Counted from the stretch's first letter, positions 8,508-17,050 are shown. The stretch: 64,000 nucleotides of DNA from Streptomyces flaveolus (GCF_014648815.1 NZ_BMRV01000011.1:62001-126000), one strand, 5' to 3'. Translations and numbers: made by a program. Notes: generated by a model not told the origin, from the letters alone.

Positions 8508-9548
8508 TCACATGAACGACAGCTGCACCGGCTCCGTCGCAGGGGACGCTTCCGCCCGCTCCGCCCCCTCGGCCCGGCGCGGCATTCCCGGGCGCGTCGG
8601 TCCGATGCCGTACTCCTGGGCCAGGGCGTGCACCTGGCCCGTGATCCGGCGCTGGTACCACTTCGGGGCGTAGGCGCCCTCCGCGTACAGGCGTTCGTAG
8701 CGGCGTACCAGGTGCGGGTGGTGCTGTCCGAGCCAGGCCATGAACCACTCCCGGGCGCCCGGGCGCAGATGCAGGACCAGCGGTGTCACCGACGTGGCGC
8801 CGGCCGCGGCGATGGCGCGGACCGTGGCGCGCAGCTGCGCCGGCTCGTCGCCGAGGAAGGGAATGACCGGCGCCATCAGCACCCCGCAGCCGATGCCGTG
8901 CTCGGTCAGGGTCCGTACGACGTCCAGCCGGCGTTCCGGTGCGGGCGTGCCGGGCTCCACCGTGCGCCACAGCTCGGTGTCGGTGAAGCCGACCGAGACG
9001 GAGATGCCGACGTCCGTGACGCGCGCCGCCCGGGTCAGCAGGTCCAGGTCGCGCAGGATCAGCGTGCCCTTGGTGAGGATCGAGAAGGGGTTCGCCCGCT
9101 CGGTCAGGGCCGTGATGATGCCCGGCATGAGGCGGTAGCGGCCCTCGGCACGCTGGTAGCAGTCGACGTTGGTGCCCATCGCCACGTGCTCGCCCTGCCA
9201 GCGGTGGGAGGCCAGCTGGCGGCGCAGCAGTTCGGGGGCGTTCACCTTGACGACGATCTGCGAGTCGAAGCCGAGGCCCGTGTCGAGGTCCAGATAGCTG
9301 TGCGTCTTGCGCGCGAAGCAGTACACGCACGCGTGCGAGCAGCCCCGGTACGGGTTCACCGTCCATTCGAACGGCATCCGCGAGGCGCCCGGCACCCGGT
9401 TGAGGATCGAGCGGGCCCGCACCTCGTGGAAGGTGATGCCGCGGAACTCGGGCGTGTCGAAGGTGCGGGTGGTCACCGCGTCCGCGCCGAACAGCGCGGG
9501 ATCGGCGGCCCGGGCGTGGTCGGAGTCCGTGAGGTTCTCCCAGCGCAT
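8508..9548 (-). CDS. Rv2578c-family radical SAM protein
   Basis: A 346-residue radical S-adenosylmethionine enzyme. The cluster-binding motif is CSHACVYCFAR (CxxxCxxC) within WTVNPYRGCSHACVYCFARK near residue 70, followed by SAM-barrel segments (GTNVDCYQ, ILTKGTLILRDLDLL, VGISVSVGFTD, APVIPFLGD). This subfamily (Rv2578c in mycobacteria; SplB-like architecture) has no assigned reaction. A DNA-repair link has been suggested from similarity to spore photoproduct lyase. The start ATG 9548 has AGGAGG just upstream. A LexA-like box lies 33 bases upstream of the start, which supports a DNA-damage role here. Confidence 0.87.
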   Translation of the reverse strand: MRWENLTDSDHARAADPALFGADAVTTRTFDTPEFRGITFHEVRARSILNRVPGASRMPFEWTVNPYRGCSHACVYCFARKTHSYLDLDTGLGFDSQIVVKVNAPELLRRQLASHRWQGEHVAMGTNVDCYQRAEGRYRLMPGIITALTERANPFSILTKGTLILRDLDLLTRAARVTDVGISVSVGFTDTELWRTVEPGTPAPERRLDVVRTLTEHGIGCGVLMAPVIPFLGDEPAQLRATVRAIAAAGATSVTPLVLHLRPGAREWFMAWLGQHHPHLVRRYERLYAEGAYAPKWYQRRITGQVHALAQEYGIGPTRPGMPRRAEGAERAEASPATEPVQLSFM

Positions 9549-9579
9549 GACGCCTCCTCGGTAGCACTCCCCACAGAAT

Positions 9580-9593
9580 AGAACACATGTTCC
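9580..9593 (-). promoter_or_regulatory. LexA (SOS) box-like site before the radical SAM gene
   Basis: AGAACACATGTTCC contains GAAC-ACAT-GTTC and matches 13 of 14 positions of the Gram-positive SOS consensus CGAACRNRYGTTYC. It sits immediately upstream of the leftward radical SAM gene and could also affect the rightward SRPBCC gene. Confidence 0.6.
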
Positions 9594-9705
9594 CTTGATC
9601 GTGCGGGTGAGTCGCACGGGGCCGTTTCGCGCCCCCGGATTTGGTGGCCGGGCGGCGGGGTGGTTGGCTTGCCCCGTCCCCGAGAACCAGCCCTGGAGGA
9701 ACCCG

Positions 9706-10149
9706 ATGGCGCAGGTCGAGGCCACGACGGAGCGGATCGTCGCCGCGGACGCGGAGACGGTGTTCGACACGCTCGCCGACTACAGCGGCGCGCGCGAGAA
9801 GCTGCTCCCCGAGCACTTCAGCGAGTACGAGGTCCGCGAGGGCGGCGACGGCGAAGGCACCCTCGTGCACTGGAAGCTCCAGGCCACCAGCAAGCGCATC
9901 CGCGACTGCCTGCTGGAGGTCAGCGAGCCGAGCGACGGCGAACTCGTCGAGAAGGACCGCAACTCCTCCATGGTCACCACCTGGCGGGTCACCCCGGCCG
10001 GCGAGGGCAAGTCCCGGGTCGTGGTCACCAGCACCTGGCAGGGTGCCGGCGGAATCGGCGGCTTCTTCGAGAAGACCTTCGCGCCCAAGGGGCTCGGCCG
10101 GATCTACGACGCGCTGCTCGCCAGGCTCGCCGCCGAGGTGGAGAAATAG
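9706..10149 (+). CDS. SRPBCC-family (START-like) protein
   Basis: A 147-residue protein with the helix-grip fold used to hold hydrophobic ligands. Seen: ERIVAADAETVFDTLADYSG at the N-terminus (the first strand-helix of the polyketide cyclase/dehydrase-like family), a central LVHWKLQATSKRIRDCLLEV sheet and the long C-terminal helix GLGRIYDALLARLAAEVEK. Start ATG 9706 follows GGAGGA. It is a lone gene with no catalytic motif. The substrate is unknown, and there is no reason to tie it to the biosynthetic cluster. Confidence 0.8.
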   Translation: MAQVEATTERIVAADAETVFDTLADYSGAREKLLPEHFSEYEVREGGDGEGTLVHWKLQATSKRIRDCLLEVSEPSDGELVEKDRNSSMVTTWRVTPAGEGKSRVVVTSTWQGAGGIGGFFEKTFAPKGLGRIYDALLARLAAEVEK

Positions 10150-10232
10150 TCAACAGGCCCTTCGAATAAGGGTGTTGGCAATCTCACCGGTTCGAGTGAT
10201 CCTCGGCTGATCGCGCCGTACGCCGTAACTTG

Positions 10233-10283
10233 TCGCACTTGCTCGTAGTTGTCGCCTCTGGTGGCAAAAGTGAGCAGGTGCGA
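10233..10283 (+). promoter_or_regulatory. Imperfect dyad in the leader of the MFS-fusion gene
   Basis: TCGCACTTGCTC (10233-10244) and GAGCAGGTGCGA (10272-10283) are complementary at 11 of 12 positions with a 27-base spacer. The dyad ends 15 bases before the GTG start, so it could act as an operator or as an mRNA hairpin near the ribosome site. Function is not demonstrated. Confidence 0.35.
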
Positions 10284-10298
10284 CGAGGGGAGCGGTAC

Positions 10299-12701
10299 GT
10301 GGGCGGGATCACTCTGGTGCAGGACGAACCGGTCACCGCGCCACCCCCGGAGGCGCTCGAGGCCCCCGCTCCCGAGCCGGAACGGGACGCCGGGCTCAGC
10401 CCGCGCCGGGTCCGGCTGGTCTTCGTCGGACTGATGCTGGCGCTGCTGCTCGCCGCGTTGGAGCAGATGATCGTCGCCACGGCGCTGCCCAAGATCGTCG
10501 GCGAGCTGCACGGCCTGGACAAGATGTCCTGGGCGATCACCGCCTACCTGCTCACCTCCACCGTCGGGCTGCCGATCTACGGCAAGCTCGGCGACCTCTT
10601 CGGCCGCAAGGGCGTCTTCCAGTTCGCCATCCTGGTCTTCGTCATCGGCTCGGCGCTCGCCGGGCGCGCGCAGACCATGGACCAGCTGATCGCCTTCCGC
10701 GCGGTGCAGGGCGCCGGCGCCGGCGGCCTGATGATCGGCGTGCAGGCGATCATCGCCGACATCGTGCCGCCCCGGGAACGCGGCCGGTTCATGGGACTGA
10801 TCGGCGCCGCCTTCGGACTCGCCTCGGTCGCCGGGCCCCTGCTGGGCGGCTACTTCACCGACCACCTCTCCTGGCGCTGGTGCTTCTACATCAACGTGCC
10901 CTTCGGCCTCGTCACCATGGCCGTCGTCGCCGTCGTCCTGAAACTGCCCCGGCCCCGCGTCAAGCCCCGCCTGGACTTCCTGGGCGCCCTGCTGCTCGCC
11001 GCCGCCTCCACCTGCCTGGTGCTGCTCACCAGCTGGGGCGGCACCGAGTACGCGTGGGACTCGTCGGTCATCCTCGGCCTCGCCGGCGGCGCGGTCGCGG
11101 CCACCGTCCTCTTCCTGATCGCCGAGCGCTTCGCACCCGAACCGCTGATCCCGCTGCGCCTGTTCCGGGACTCCGTCTTCAACATCACCGCGCTGGTCGG
11201 CCTCGTCGTCGGCGTCGCCCTGTTCGGCGCCGCGAGCTACCTGCCCACCTTCCTCCAGATGGTCGACGGCGCCACCGCCACCGAGTCCGGCCTGCTGATG
11301 CTCCCCATGATGGGCGGCATCGTCGGAGCCTCGATCATCTCCGGGCAGCTCATCAGCCGCACCGGGCACTACCGGATCCACCCCATCCTCGGCGGGGCCC
11401 TGTCCGTCCTCGGCATGTGGCTGCTCTCCCGCCTCGACGTCGACACGCCCCGGCTGCACTACAGCATCTGGATGGCCGTCCTCGGCGCCGGTATCGGCAT
11501 GGTGATGCCCGTCCTGGTCCTCGCCGTGCAGAACTCCGTACGCCCCGCCGACCTCGGCACCGCCACCAGCGCCAACAACTACTTCCGGCAGATCGGCGGC
11601 AGCGTCGGCGCCGCCGTCTTCGGCACCCTTTTCGCGGGCCGGCTCACCGACGCCCTGGCCGAACGCGTCCCCGCCGGCGCGGGCACCGGACTGCCCGACG
11701 CCGAGTCCATCACCCCGCAGTTCGTCCACACCCTGCCCCCGGCGCTGCGCGACGCCTACATCCAGGCGTACGCCGACGCCATGCCGCGCATCTTCCTGTA
11801 CCTGGTGCCGGTACTCGTCCTCGGCCTGCTCATCGCCTTCTTCCTCAAGGAGAAACCACTGGTGTCCCACAACGCCCCCGTCACCGAGCCCGAGACCGCG
11901 CAGCCCACCGCCCACGTCCCCCAGGCCCGTTCGCCCTACGCCGCCGGGATCGCCGTCTGCGGCACGGTGCAGCACCCCGACGGCACCGTGGTGCCCCGCG
12001 CCGCGCTCACCCTGATCGACGTCGGCGGGCAGCAGATCGGCCGGGGCGCCAGCGGCGACGACGGACGGTACGCGCTGGCCACGCCCGGCTCCGGGGCGTA
12101 CGTCCTGATCGCCGCGGCCGGCGGTCACCAGCCGCAGGCGGTCTCCGTGACCGTGGGCGAGCGCCCGGTCGAGCTGGACGTGGTCCTCGGCGGCGCCGGC
12201 CGCCTGGCCGGCAGCGTCGTCACCGCCGACGGCAGCCCCGTCCGGGACGCGATCGTCACCCTCACCAACGTCCACGGCGAGGTCGTGGCCACCACCCGCA
12301 GTGCCCGCGAGGGCAGTTACGTCATCACCGAGCTGGTGGCCGGCGAGTACACCCTCGCCGCCAGCGCGCCCGCCTTCCGCCCGGCCGCCCTGCCGGTCAG
12401 TGTCCAGGCCGCCCGCGAGACCCGGCAGGACGTCGAACTGGCCGGCGGGGCCGTCCTGCGCGGCACCGTGCGGGCCAGTGGCGGACGGGCCGTGGAGGAC
12501 GCGCGCGTGACGCTCCTCGACGCGGCCGGGAACGTCGTGGACACGCTGACCACCGGCCCCGACGGCACCTTCCGCTTCGTCGACCTGTCGTCCGGCGAGT
12601 ACACCGTCATCGCCGCCGGCTACCCGCCCGTCGCCACCGTGCTCCAGGTCGCGGGCGGCGGCCGCACCGAACGGGATCTGCAGCTCGGGCACGAGGACTG
12701 A
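10299..12701 (+). CDS. DHA2-type MFS transporter fused to three carboxypeptidase-regulatory-like domains
   Basis: An 800-residue exporter. Residues about 35-530 form a 14-segment drug:H+ antiporter of the EmrB/QacA type: LEQMIVATALPKIVGELHG in TM1, GDLFGRKGVFQFAILVFVIG with the loop motif, RAVQGAGAGGLMIG for motif C-like signals. After FFLKEKPL come about 270 residues of beta-sandwich repeats beginning ICGTVQHPDG-like, LAGSVVTADGSPVRDAIVTL and LRGTVRASGGRAVEDARVTL, each ending in a Tyr/Phe-rich strand (SYVITELVAGEYTL, TFRFVDLSSGEYTV). These are prealbumin-like carboxypeptidase-regulatory domains. The start is GTG 10299, with GAGGGGAG 7 bases upstream; the frame is open back to a TTG at 10230. 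The substrate is unknown. Confidence 0.85.
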   Translation: MGGITLVQDEPVTAPPPEALEAPAPEPERDAGLSPRRVRLVFVGLMLALLLAALEQMIVATALPKIVGELHGLDKMSWAITAYLLTSTVGLPIYGKLGDLFGRKGVFQFAILVFVIGSALAGRAQTMDQLIAFRAVQGAGAGGLMIGVQAIIADIVPPRERGRFMGLIGAAFGLASVAGPLLGGYFTDHLSWRWCFYINVPFGLVTMAVVAVVLKLPRPRVKPRLDFLGALLLAAASTCLVLLTSWGGTEYAWDSSVILGLAGGAVAATVLFLIAERFAPEPLIPLRLFRDSVFNITALVGLVVGVALFGAASYLPTFLQMVDGATATESGLLMLPMMGGIVGASIISGQLISRTGHYRIHPILGGALSVLGMWLLSRLDVDTPRLHYSIWMAVLGAGIGMVMPVLVLAVQNSVRPADLGTATSANNYFRQIGGSVGAAVFGTLFAGRLTDALAERVPAGAGTGLPDAESITPQFVHTLPPALRDAYIQAYADAMPRIFLYLVPVLVLGLLIAFFLKEKPLVSHNAPVTEPETAQPTAHVPQARSPYAAGIAVCGTVQHPDGTVVPRAALTLIDVGGQQIGRGASGDDGRYALATPGSGAYVLIAAAGGHQPQAVSVTVGERPVELDVVLGGAGRLAGSVVTADGSPVRDAIVTLTNVHGEVVATTRSAREGSYVITELVAGEYTLAASAPAFRPAALPVSVQAARETRQDVELAGGAVLRGTVRASGGRAVEDARVTLLDAAGNVVDTLTTGPDGTFRFVDLSSGEYTVIAAGYPPVATVLQVAGGGRTERDLQLGHED

Positions 12702-12748
12702 CCCCCACGGGCATCGCCGGCGCGGGGCGTGACGTAGCCTGCCCGGCG

Positions 12749-13375
12749 ATGACACACGAGTTCAGTCATGTGCTGGCCCGCTGGGGCGACCGGGCCGAGT
12801 CCGCACCCGAGTGCGCGGAGCGGCTGGCGGCGTTCCTGACCCGGCTGGCGGCGCTCCACCCGGCGCTGGCCGGGTGGGACGGCCTGGTCGGGGAGGAGAC
12901 GCTGCCGCCCGAGGCGTGGCGCCTGGGACCCGACGTGGCGCAGGCGGAGCGGTTCGTGCGGCAGTGCCGGCGGGACGACGGAGACCCTCCCGAGTACGTC
13001 GGTTTCCGGCTGCCCCTTCTCTCCTCGGACCGGAGCCTGTCCCTCAGCATCTGCTGCGGCGCACACCGGCACGGGCCCGGCACCTGGAACAGCGTCGCGC
13101 TCTTCTTCCCGGAGCCCGCCCCCGAGACGGCGCGGCGCTACGGCCCGGACACCGTCCGGGGCCTGGTGACGGCGGTGGCAGAGGTGTGGCAGCCGGAGTG
13201 GGTGACGTTCGCCGACTCCCTGCTGGACACGGGGCGGAGCGAGGCGCGGAAGCGCCGGCCCGTCGGCTTCCTGACCTGGACCCCGGGCCCCACCGCGCCG
13301 GTCCTGGCCGACTACCCGCACCTGGCGGCGGAGCCCCTCGCGGACGGAACCCTGCTGACCCGGCGGGGGTGGTGA
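12749..13375 (+). CDS. Immunity protein 52 (Imm52)-like
   Basis: A 208-residue soluble protein resembling the Imm52 family, predicted antidotes to polymorphic toxins. Seen: a mid-region ICCGAHRHGPGTWNSVALFFP and the C-terminal block VAEVWQPEWVTFADSLLD followed by VGFLTWTPG and the end TLLTRRGW, which is the layout of that family. No toxin-like gene adjoins it, so if the call is right it is an orphan immunity gene. Start ATG 12749; no strong ribosome site is visible. Homology is recalled, not computed; treat the functional label as tentative. Confidence 0.6.
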   Translation: MTHEFSHVLARWGDRAESAPECAERLAAFLTRLAALHPALAGWDGLVGEETLPPEAWRLGPDVAQAERFVRQCRRDDGDPPEYVGFRLPLLSSDRSLSLSICCGAHRHGPGTWNSVALFFPEPAPETARRYGPDTVRGLVTAVAEVWQPEWVTFADSLLDTGRSEARKRRPVGFLTWTPGPTAPVLADYPHLAAEPLADGTLLTRRGW

Positions 13376-13673
13376 GGGAGGCTCACCCGAGGGCGGGCGC
13401 GGCGGCCGGCGTCTCCTGTCGTCGTTGAGTACCGGGGGCCGGTCGGCCTTGCGGTGGTGGAGCCGGGACATCGATCATGGGCCGATGCCAGGTCAGCGAC
13501 GGCGGAGATCGACTGGGCGATGACGAGGATCGACACGCTGTGCGGGCGCCTGTCGCAGCCGACCACCTACCGGTTGAGCGTGTTCGTGCGTACGGAGTGA
13601 CCGTCCCGGGTGCTGGCGGGGGACCGGCCTCTTTTCCGTAGCGCGCTGGTCAACTCGGCACAGGGGCAACCGA
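13376..13673. other. Convergent intergenic region, no gene recognised
   Basis: This stretch lies between the ends of the Imm52-like gene and the CGNR regulator. A 26-codon frame at 13520-13600 is open but has no ribosome site and no recognisable sequence. I see no clear terminator; it may hold gene remnants too short to name. Confidence 0.5.
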
Positions 13674-14279
13674 TCAGACCGCACGGCCTCGGGCCGAGTG
13701 GTGGTCGACATAGTGGCGTGCGGCGCGGACGCGGTTGCCGCAGCGGTCCGAGCACCAGCGGCGGGCGCCGTGATTGCGGACGAAGAGACGGGTGCAGCCC
13801 GGCGCTCCGCACGAGGACAGACGCCCGCTCGGGGGGCCGGTCAGCAGCTCCACGCCGTCCTCGGCCAGTGCGGTAAGGGCCGCTCCGACGGGCTCGCCGG
13901 CCGGGCGGCACACCGCAGCCACCGGACCGGCTTCCTCCCAGCGCACCGCACGGACGGCGGGTGCCGCCGCGAGCGCGCTGTTGAGCGTGGACAGGGCGGC
14001 CGGGTCGGGGGACCCACCGCTGAGGTGGGCGTCGAGCAACTCCCTCAGCGAGCGCCGCAGTTCGAGCAGCTGATCCAGTTCCCGAGCGCCGATCCGGGCA
14101 CCGGAGGGGGCCAGCCCCCGGTCGCTCAGCCAGGCGGCCGCGCTCTCCGCGTCGCGCAGGCCGTCGTACGGGCCGCTCGGCCGGCTGAACTCCGTGTTGA
14201 CCAGTGCCAGAGCGCCGTGCCGGTCTTCGCCGGGAGTCTGCGGCAGGGGCGTCGCGGTGGAGGATTCGGCAGCGTCCAT
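13674..14279 (-). CDS. CGNR zinc-finger (ABATE-domain) regulator
   Basis: A 201-residue putative transcription regulator. The C-terminus carries a CGNR-type zinc finger, CGAPGCTRLFVRN followed by RRWCSDRCGNRVRAARHY, with paired Cys ligands and the family's CGNR tetrapeptide. The N-terminal 120 residues (LALVNTEFSRPSGPYDGLRD, ELDQLLELRRSLRELLDA) match the ABATE stress-associated domain that usually accompanies it. Start ATG 14279. It is divergent from an MFS pump, with a perfect 8+8 inverted repeat between them, so it probably controls that pump and itself. Confidence 0.85.
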   Translation of the reverse strand: MDAAESSTATPLPQTPGEDRHGALALVNTEFSRPSGPYDGLRDAESAAAWLSDRGLAPSGARIGARELDQLLELRRSLRELLDAHLSGGSPDPAALSTLNSALAAAPAVRAVRWEEAGPVAAVCRPAGEPVGAALTALAEDGVELLTGPPSGRLSSCGAPGCTRLFVRNHGARRWCSDRCGNRVRAARHYVDHHSARGRAV

Positions 14280-14333
14280 GTCCTAACGCTAGCACTTGAG
14301 AGTTTCCGTGAGGCTGGGATAAGGTCGACAGCG

Positions 14334-14365
14334 ACTAACGGTGAAATCGTGAATTCGCCGTTAGT
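14334..14365. promoter_or_regulatory. Operator-like dyad between CGNR regulator and MFS pump
   Basis: ACTAACGG (14334-14341) and CCGTTAGT (14358-14365) form a perfect inverted repeat with a 16-base spacer. A third CTAACG copy lies at 14283-14288. The arrangement in a short divergent region suggests binding by the adjacent regulator. Confidence 0.5.
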
Positions 14366-14406
14366 TCAGCCGCCCCCGGCTTCCGTTGTCAACGATGGGG
14401 ATCCCT

Positions 14407-15639
14407 ATGGAAAAGACAGACAAAGGCCTCACCTTACGGTTCGTCACGCTGGCCATCGGCATGTTCGCCATCGGCACGGACAGCTTCGTGGTCGCCGGCA
14501 TCCTGCCCAGCGTGGCCAAGGACCTCGACGTCGACGTGCCCACCAGCGCGGAGCTGATCACGGCCTATGCGCTGTCCTACGCCATCCTCTCGCCCGTCGT
14601 GGCGGCGGTGGCCGCCCGCGTGCCCCGCAGAATGCTGCTGATCAGCGGCTTGCTCGTGTTCATCGCGGGCAACATCGGCACCGGGCTCGCGCCCGGGTTC
14701 GAGGTGGCGCTGGGCTTCCGGGTGATGGCCGCGCTCGGCGGGGCCATGTTCACGCCGACCGCGGCCGGGGTCGTCGTCGCGCTCGCCGGGCCGGAGCGAC
14801 GGGGTACCGCCCTGTCCATCCTGTTCGGCGGGTTGAGCGCGGCCACCGCCCTCGGTTCCCCCATCGGCACCGCGATCAGCGGATTCACCGACTGGCGCGG
14901 CACCATGATCTTCGTGGCCGCGGTCGGTCTCGTGGCACTGATCGCCATCTCCCTGGCCCTGCCCTCCGTGCCCAGCCCGCCGGCGGTGACGCTGAAGCAA
15001 CGCCTGTCGCCCGTCACCGATCCGAGGATCGCGCTGACCCTGCTGCTGGTCCTGGTCGGCTACAGCGGCCTGTTCGTCCTCTACACCTACGTCAGCCAGA
15101 TCTTCGCCCCGGCCACGGACGGCAACGGCCGGACCCTGGCCTGGCTGCTGTTCGCCTGGGGCCTCGCGGCCGTCGTCGGCAACATGACCTCCGGGCGCCT
15201 GACCGACAAGCTGGGCAGCCGCGTCGTGATCAACACGGCCGGCGTCATCGCGGTCGCCGTGTTCGTCACCACCCCGTGGACCAGCCGGCACCTGGTGACC
15301 GCCTTCGTCGCCGTGATGCTGTGGGGTGCCTGCGGATGGGCGATGCTCGTCCCGATCCAGCACCGGCTCGCCGGGGTGAACCCCGCGGTCGCGCAGATGT
15401 CCATCTCCCTGAGCTCCTCGGCGAACTACGCCGGTGTCTCCCTCGCCCCGGTGATCGGCCACTTCTTCCTCGACCGCGGCGTGGACATGCGCTACCTGGG
15501 TGTGCCGTCCGCCGCGATCGTCGTCGCGGGCCTGCTGATCGGCGAGGCGGGGTACCTGCTGATCCGGCGGGGGCAGCGGCAGGCCGAGGCGGACGGCGGG
15601 GAGGCTCCCGCCGAGGAGCGGGCCGTCCCGGCACGCTGA
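14407..15639 (+). CDS. MFS drug-efflux transporter (DHA1 type) with TTA codon
   Basis: A ~410-residue, 12-TM proton antiporter of the arabinose/chloramphenicol efflux type: GMFAIGTDSFVVAGILPSVA in TM1, the TM4-5 region GFRVMAALGGAMFTPTAAG, and a WRGTMIFVAAVGL helix. The start is best at ATG 14407 (GGGGA 5 bases upstream); in-frame ATG 14395 and TTG 14386 are less well placed. Codon 10 is TTA (14434-14436), so translation may depend on the bldA tRNA. Divergent from the CGNR regulator, convergent with the IclR gene across a strong terminator. Substrate unknown; not obviously part of the biosynthetic cluster, which has its own exporter. Confidence 0.85.
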   Translation: MEKTDKGLTLRFVTLAIGMFAIGTDSFVVAGILPSVAKDLDVDVPTSAELITAYALSYAILSPVVAAVAARVPRRMLLISGLLVFIAGNIGTGLAPGFEVALGFRVMAALGGAMFTPTAAGVVVALAGPERRGTALSILFGGLSAATALGSPIGTAISGFTDWRGTMIFVAAVGLVALIAISLALPSVPSPPAVTLKQRLSPVTDPRIALTLLLVLVGYSGLFVLYTYVSQIFAPATDGNGRTLAWLLFAWGLAAVVGNMTSGRLTDKLGSRVVINTAGVIAVAVFVTTPWTSRHLVTAFVAVMLWGACGWAMLVPIQHRLAGVNPAVAQMSISLSSSANYAGVSLAPVIGHFFLDRGVDMRYLGVPSAAIVVAGLLIGEAGYLLIRRGQRQAEADGGEAPAEERAVPAR

Positions 15640-15651
15640 CCGCGTGGACCG

Positions 15652-15701
15652 CGCAGGTGCTTCGCGTGGACCGGGCGGCGGTACCGTGCGAAGCACCTGC
15701 G
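15652..15701. terminator. Bidirectional terminator between MFS and IclR genes
   Basis: CGCAGGTGCTTCGC and GCGAAGCACCTGCG (14-bp perfect stem, 22-base loop) sit between the convergent stops at 15639 and 15722. There is no T-run, which is usual for Streptomyces hairpins. I take it as the left boundary of the biosynthetic cluster. Confidence 0.75.
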
Positions 15702-15721
15702 GGGAGCCGGAGGGCCGGGGG

Positions 15722-16672
15722 TCAGGCGATCCGGCCGCGCGGCTGTGGTTCCGGCACTCCCATCAGCCGGCTCACCTCGGCCGTCGCGGACTTGACGGCC
15801 AGGACGCAACGGTCACGGGCGGCCGCCGGAAGGTGGGTCGGCTTCAGCAGGACGAGCGAGCCCAGCACGGTGCCGTCCCACAGCACGGGTGCGGCGAAGG
15901 AGTCCCAGCCCCGTGCGCACTCCTGGAGACCGATCGCGTACCCCTTGGCCCGGATCTCCGTCAGGGAGGCGAGCAGCTGGTTCCGGTCCCGGTACACCCC
16001 CGGGCCGACGGCCGACGGCAACTGCTCCGCCAGCACCCGGTGCTGCAGGTTGTCGGAGAGGTGGGCGAGGATCACCCGGCCCGAGGCGCCGATCCGCAGC
16101 GAGCGGTTGACCCGCATGATCTCCCGCGGCGACATGCCCAGCTCGGTCAGGTCGTGGGAGCCCACCGCCATGTCGATGCAGTGCCGCTGCGGGTGGCCCA
16201 GGTTGGTCAGGCCGTACAGGAAGACCATCCCGCCGTCGGCCGTCAGGCGCAGTTGTTCCAGGCAGTCGCTCAGCGCCTCATGGTCCAGCCGGGGCGTCAG
16301 CGCCTGGGTGCCCAGCCGCGCCGCGGCGGGACCGAGCCGGTACCGGCCCCGGGAGACCTGGACGAACGCGCCCTGCTGGATACCCGAACGGAGGATCCGG
16401 TACACGGTGGAGTCGTCCAGCGAGGAGGCCCGGGCCAGTTCCGCGAGCCCGTGCACCTCGCCGCCGAGCTGGGTGAAGGCGTGCTGCACGCGGAACACGC
16501 GCTCGGCATGGCTCGTCCCGGCGGTGTGCGATGTGTCGGTGGATTGGCTTTTGTGTTTGTTCTGCCGGGGTGCGGCAAAATGAGTCCGTGTGGTTCCGGA
16601 CTGATGGACGGCACCATGGCGCACGATATGACCTCTCGACACGGAAAATGGCAGCCCGCAGCCGGCGGGCAT
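15722..16672 (-). CDS. IclR-family transcriptional regulator
   Basis: A regulator of up to 316 residues. A winged-helix HTH is seen around residues 55-110 (FRVQHAFTQLGGEVHGLAEL, ASSLDDSTVYRILRSGIQQG, GRYRLGPAAARLG). The IclR ligand domain follows: RIGASGRVILAHL, LLASLTEIRAKGYAIGLQE, GWDSFAAPVLWDGTVLGSLVL, lacking some usual IclR effector-loop motifs. The true start is uncertain; the first 50 residues are of poor quality and a shorter form is likely. It lies at the edge of the biosynthetic cluster, downstream of and in line with the PPTase gene. It is the only regulator inside the cluster and so a candidate, unproven, for the 19-bp dyads. Confidence 0.8.
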   Translation of the reverse strand: MPAGCGLPFSVSRGHIVRHGAVHQSGTTRTHFAAPRQNKHKSQSTDTSHTAGTSHAERVFRVQHAFTQLGGEVHGLAELARASSLDDSTVYRILRSGIQQGAFVQVSRGRYRLGPAAARLGTQALTPRLDHEALSDCLEQLRLTADGGMVFLYGLTNLGHPQRHCIDMAVGSHDLTELGMSPREIMRVNRSLRIGASGRVILAHLSDNLQHRVLAEQLPSAVGPGVYRDRNQLLASLTEIRAKGYAIGLQECARGWDSFAAPVLWDGTVLGSLVLLKPTHLPAAARDRCVLAVKSATAEVSRLMGVPEPQPRGRIA

Positions 16673-17050
16673 CAGAGTCCCTGAGTGATGTCAGTGACGG
16701 ATTTGTGTGCGTCGTGGCGGGAAACGCCGAGGTGTGTGGCATGTGTCCGGCGGTGATGCTGTCGGGTGAGTTGCCAATGGCGCGAAATGCATGTCACAGC
16801 CCCCGTATTCTTCTTCGTTCAACCACTTTGCCGTGCTGGTGGGTGGACGGTCCCCGTATCCGACACGCAAGTCAGGCGCGTTCGAAAGGACGGTACAGGG
16901 GAGCCGACGAGTCCGGATGTGACGGGACTCACTCCCTAACGGATTCGGCTGGAATTTGCCGTGGCAATGCTCCGACTCGGGGCGGACCGCCGAATGTCGC
17001 GGCGCAGCACGCGGAATGGGCGGGTCCGTCCGGTGTGCGAGGGCACGTCA
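16673..17050. other. Intergenic region upstream of IclR, no gene seen
   Basis: A 378-base gap with lower GC than its surroundings (for example around 16790-16860 and 16920-16970). It probably contains the IclR promoter and the 3' end of the PPTase transcript. No convincing frame, terminator or copy of the cluster's 19-bp dyad is visible. Confidence 0.5.

Noticed and set aside
16563..16577. TGCCG-GGGTG-CGGCA dyad near the start of the IclR gene as its operator
   Set aside because: Only 5+5 bases in GC-rich DNA and probably inside the coding region or leader; too likely by chance. It does not resemble the cluster dyad.
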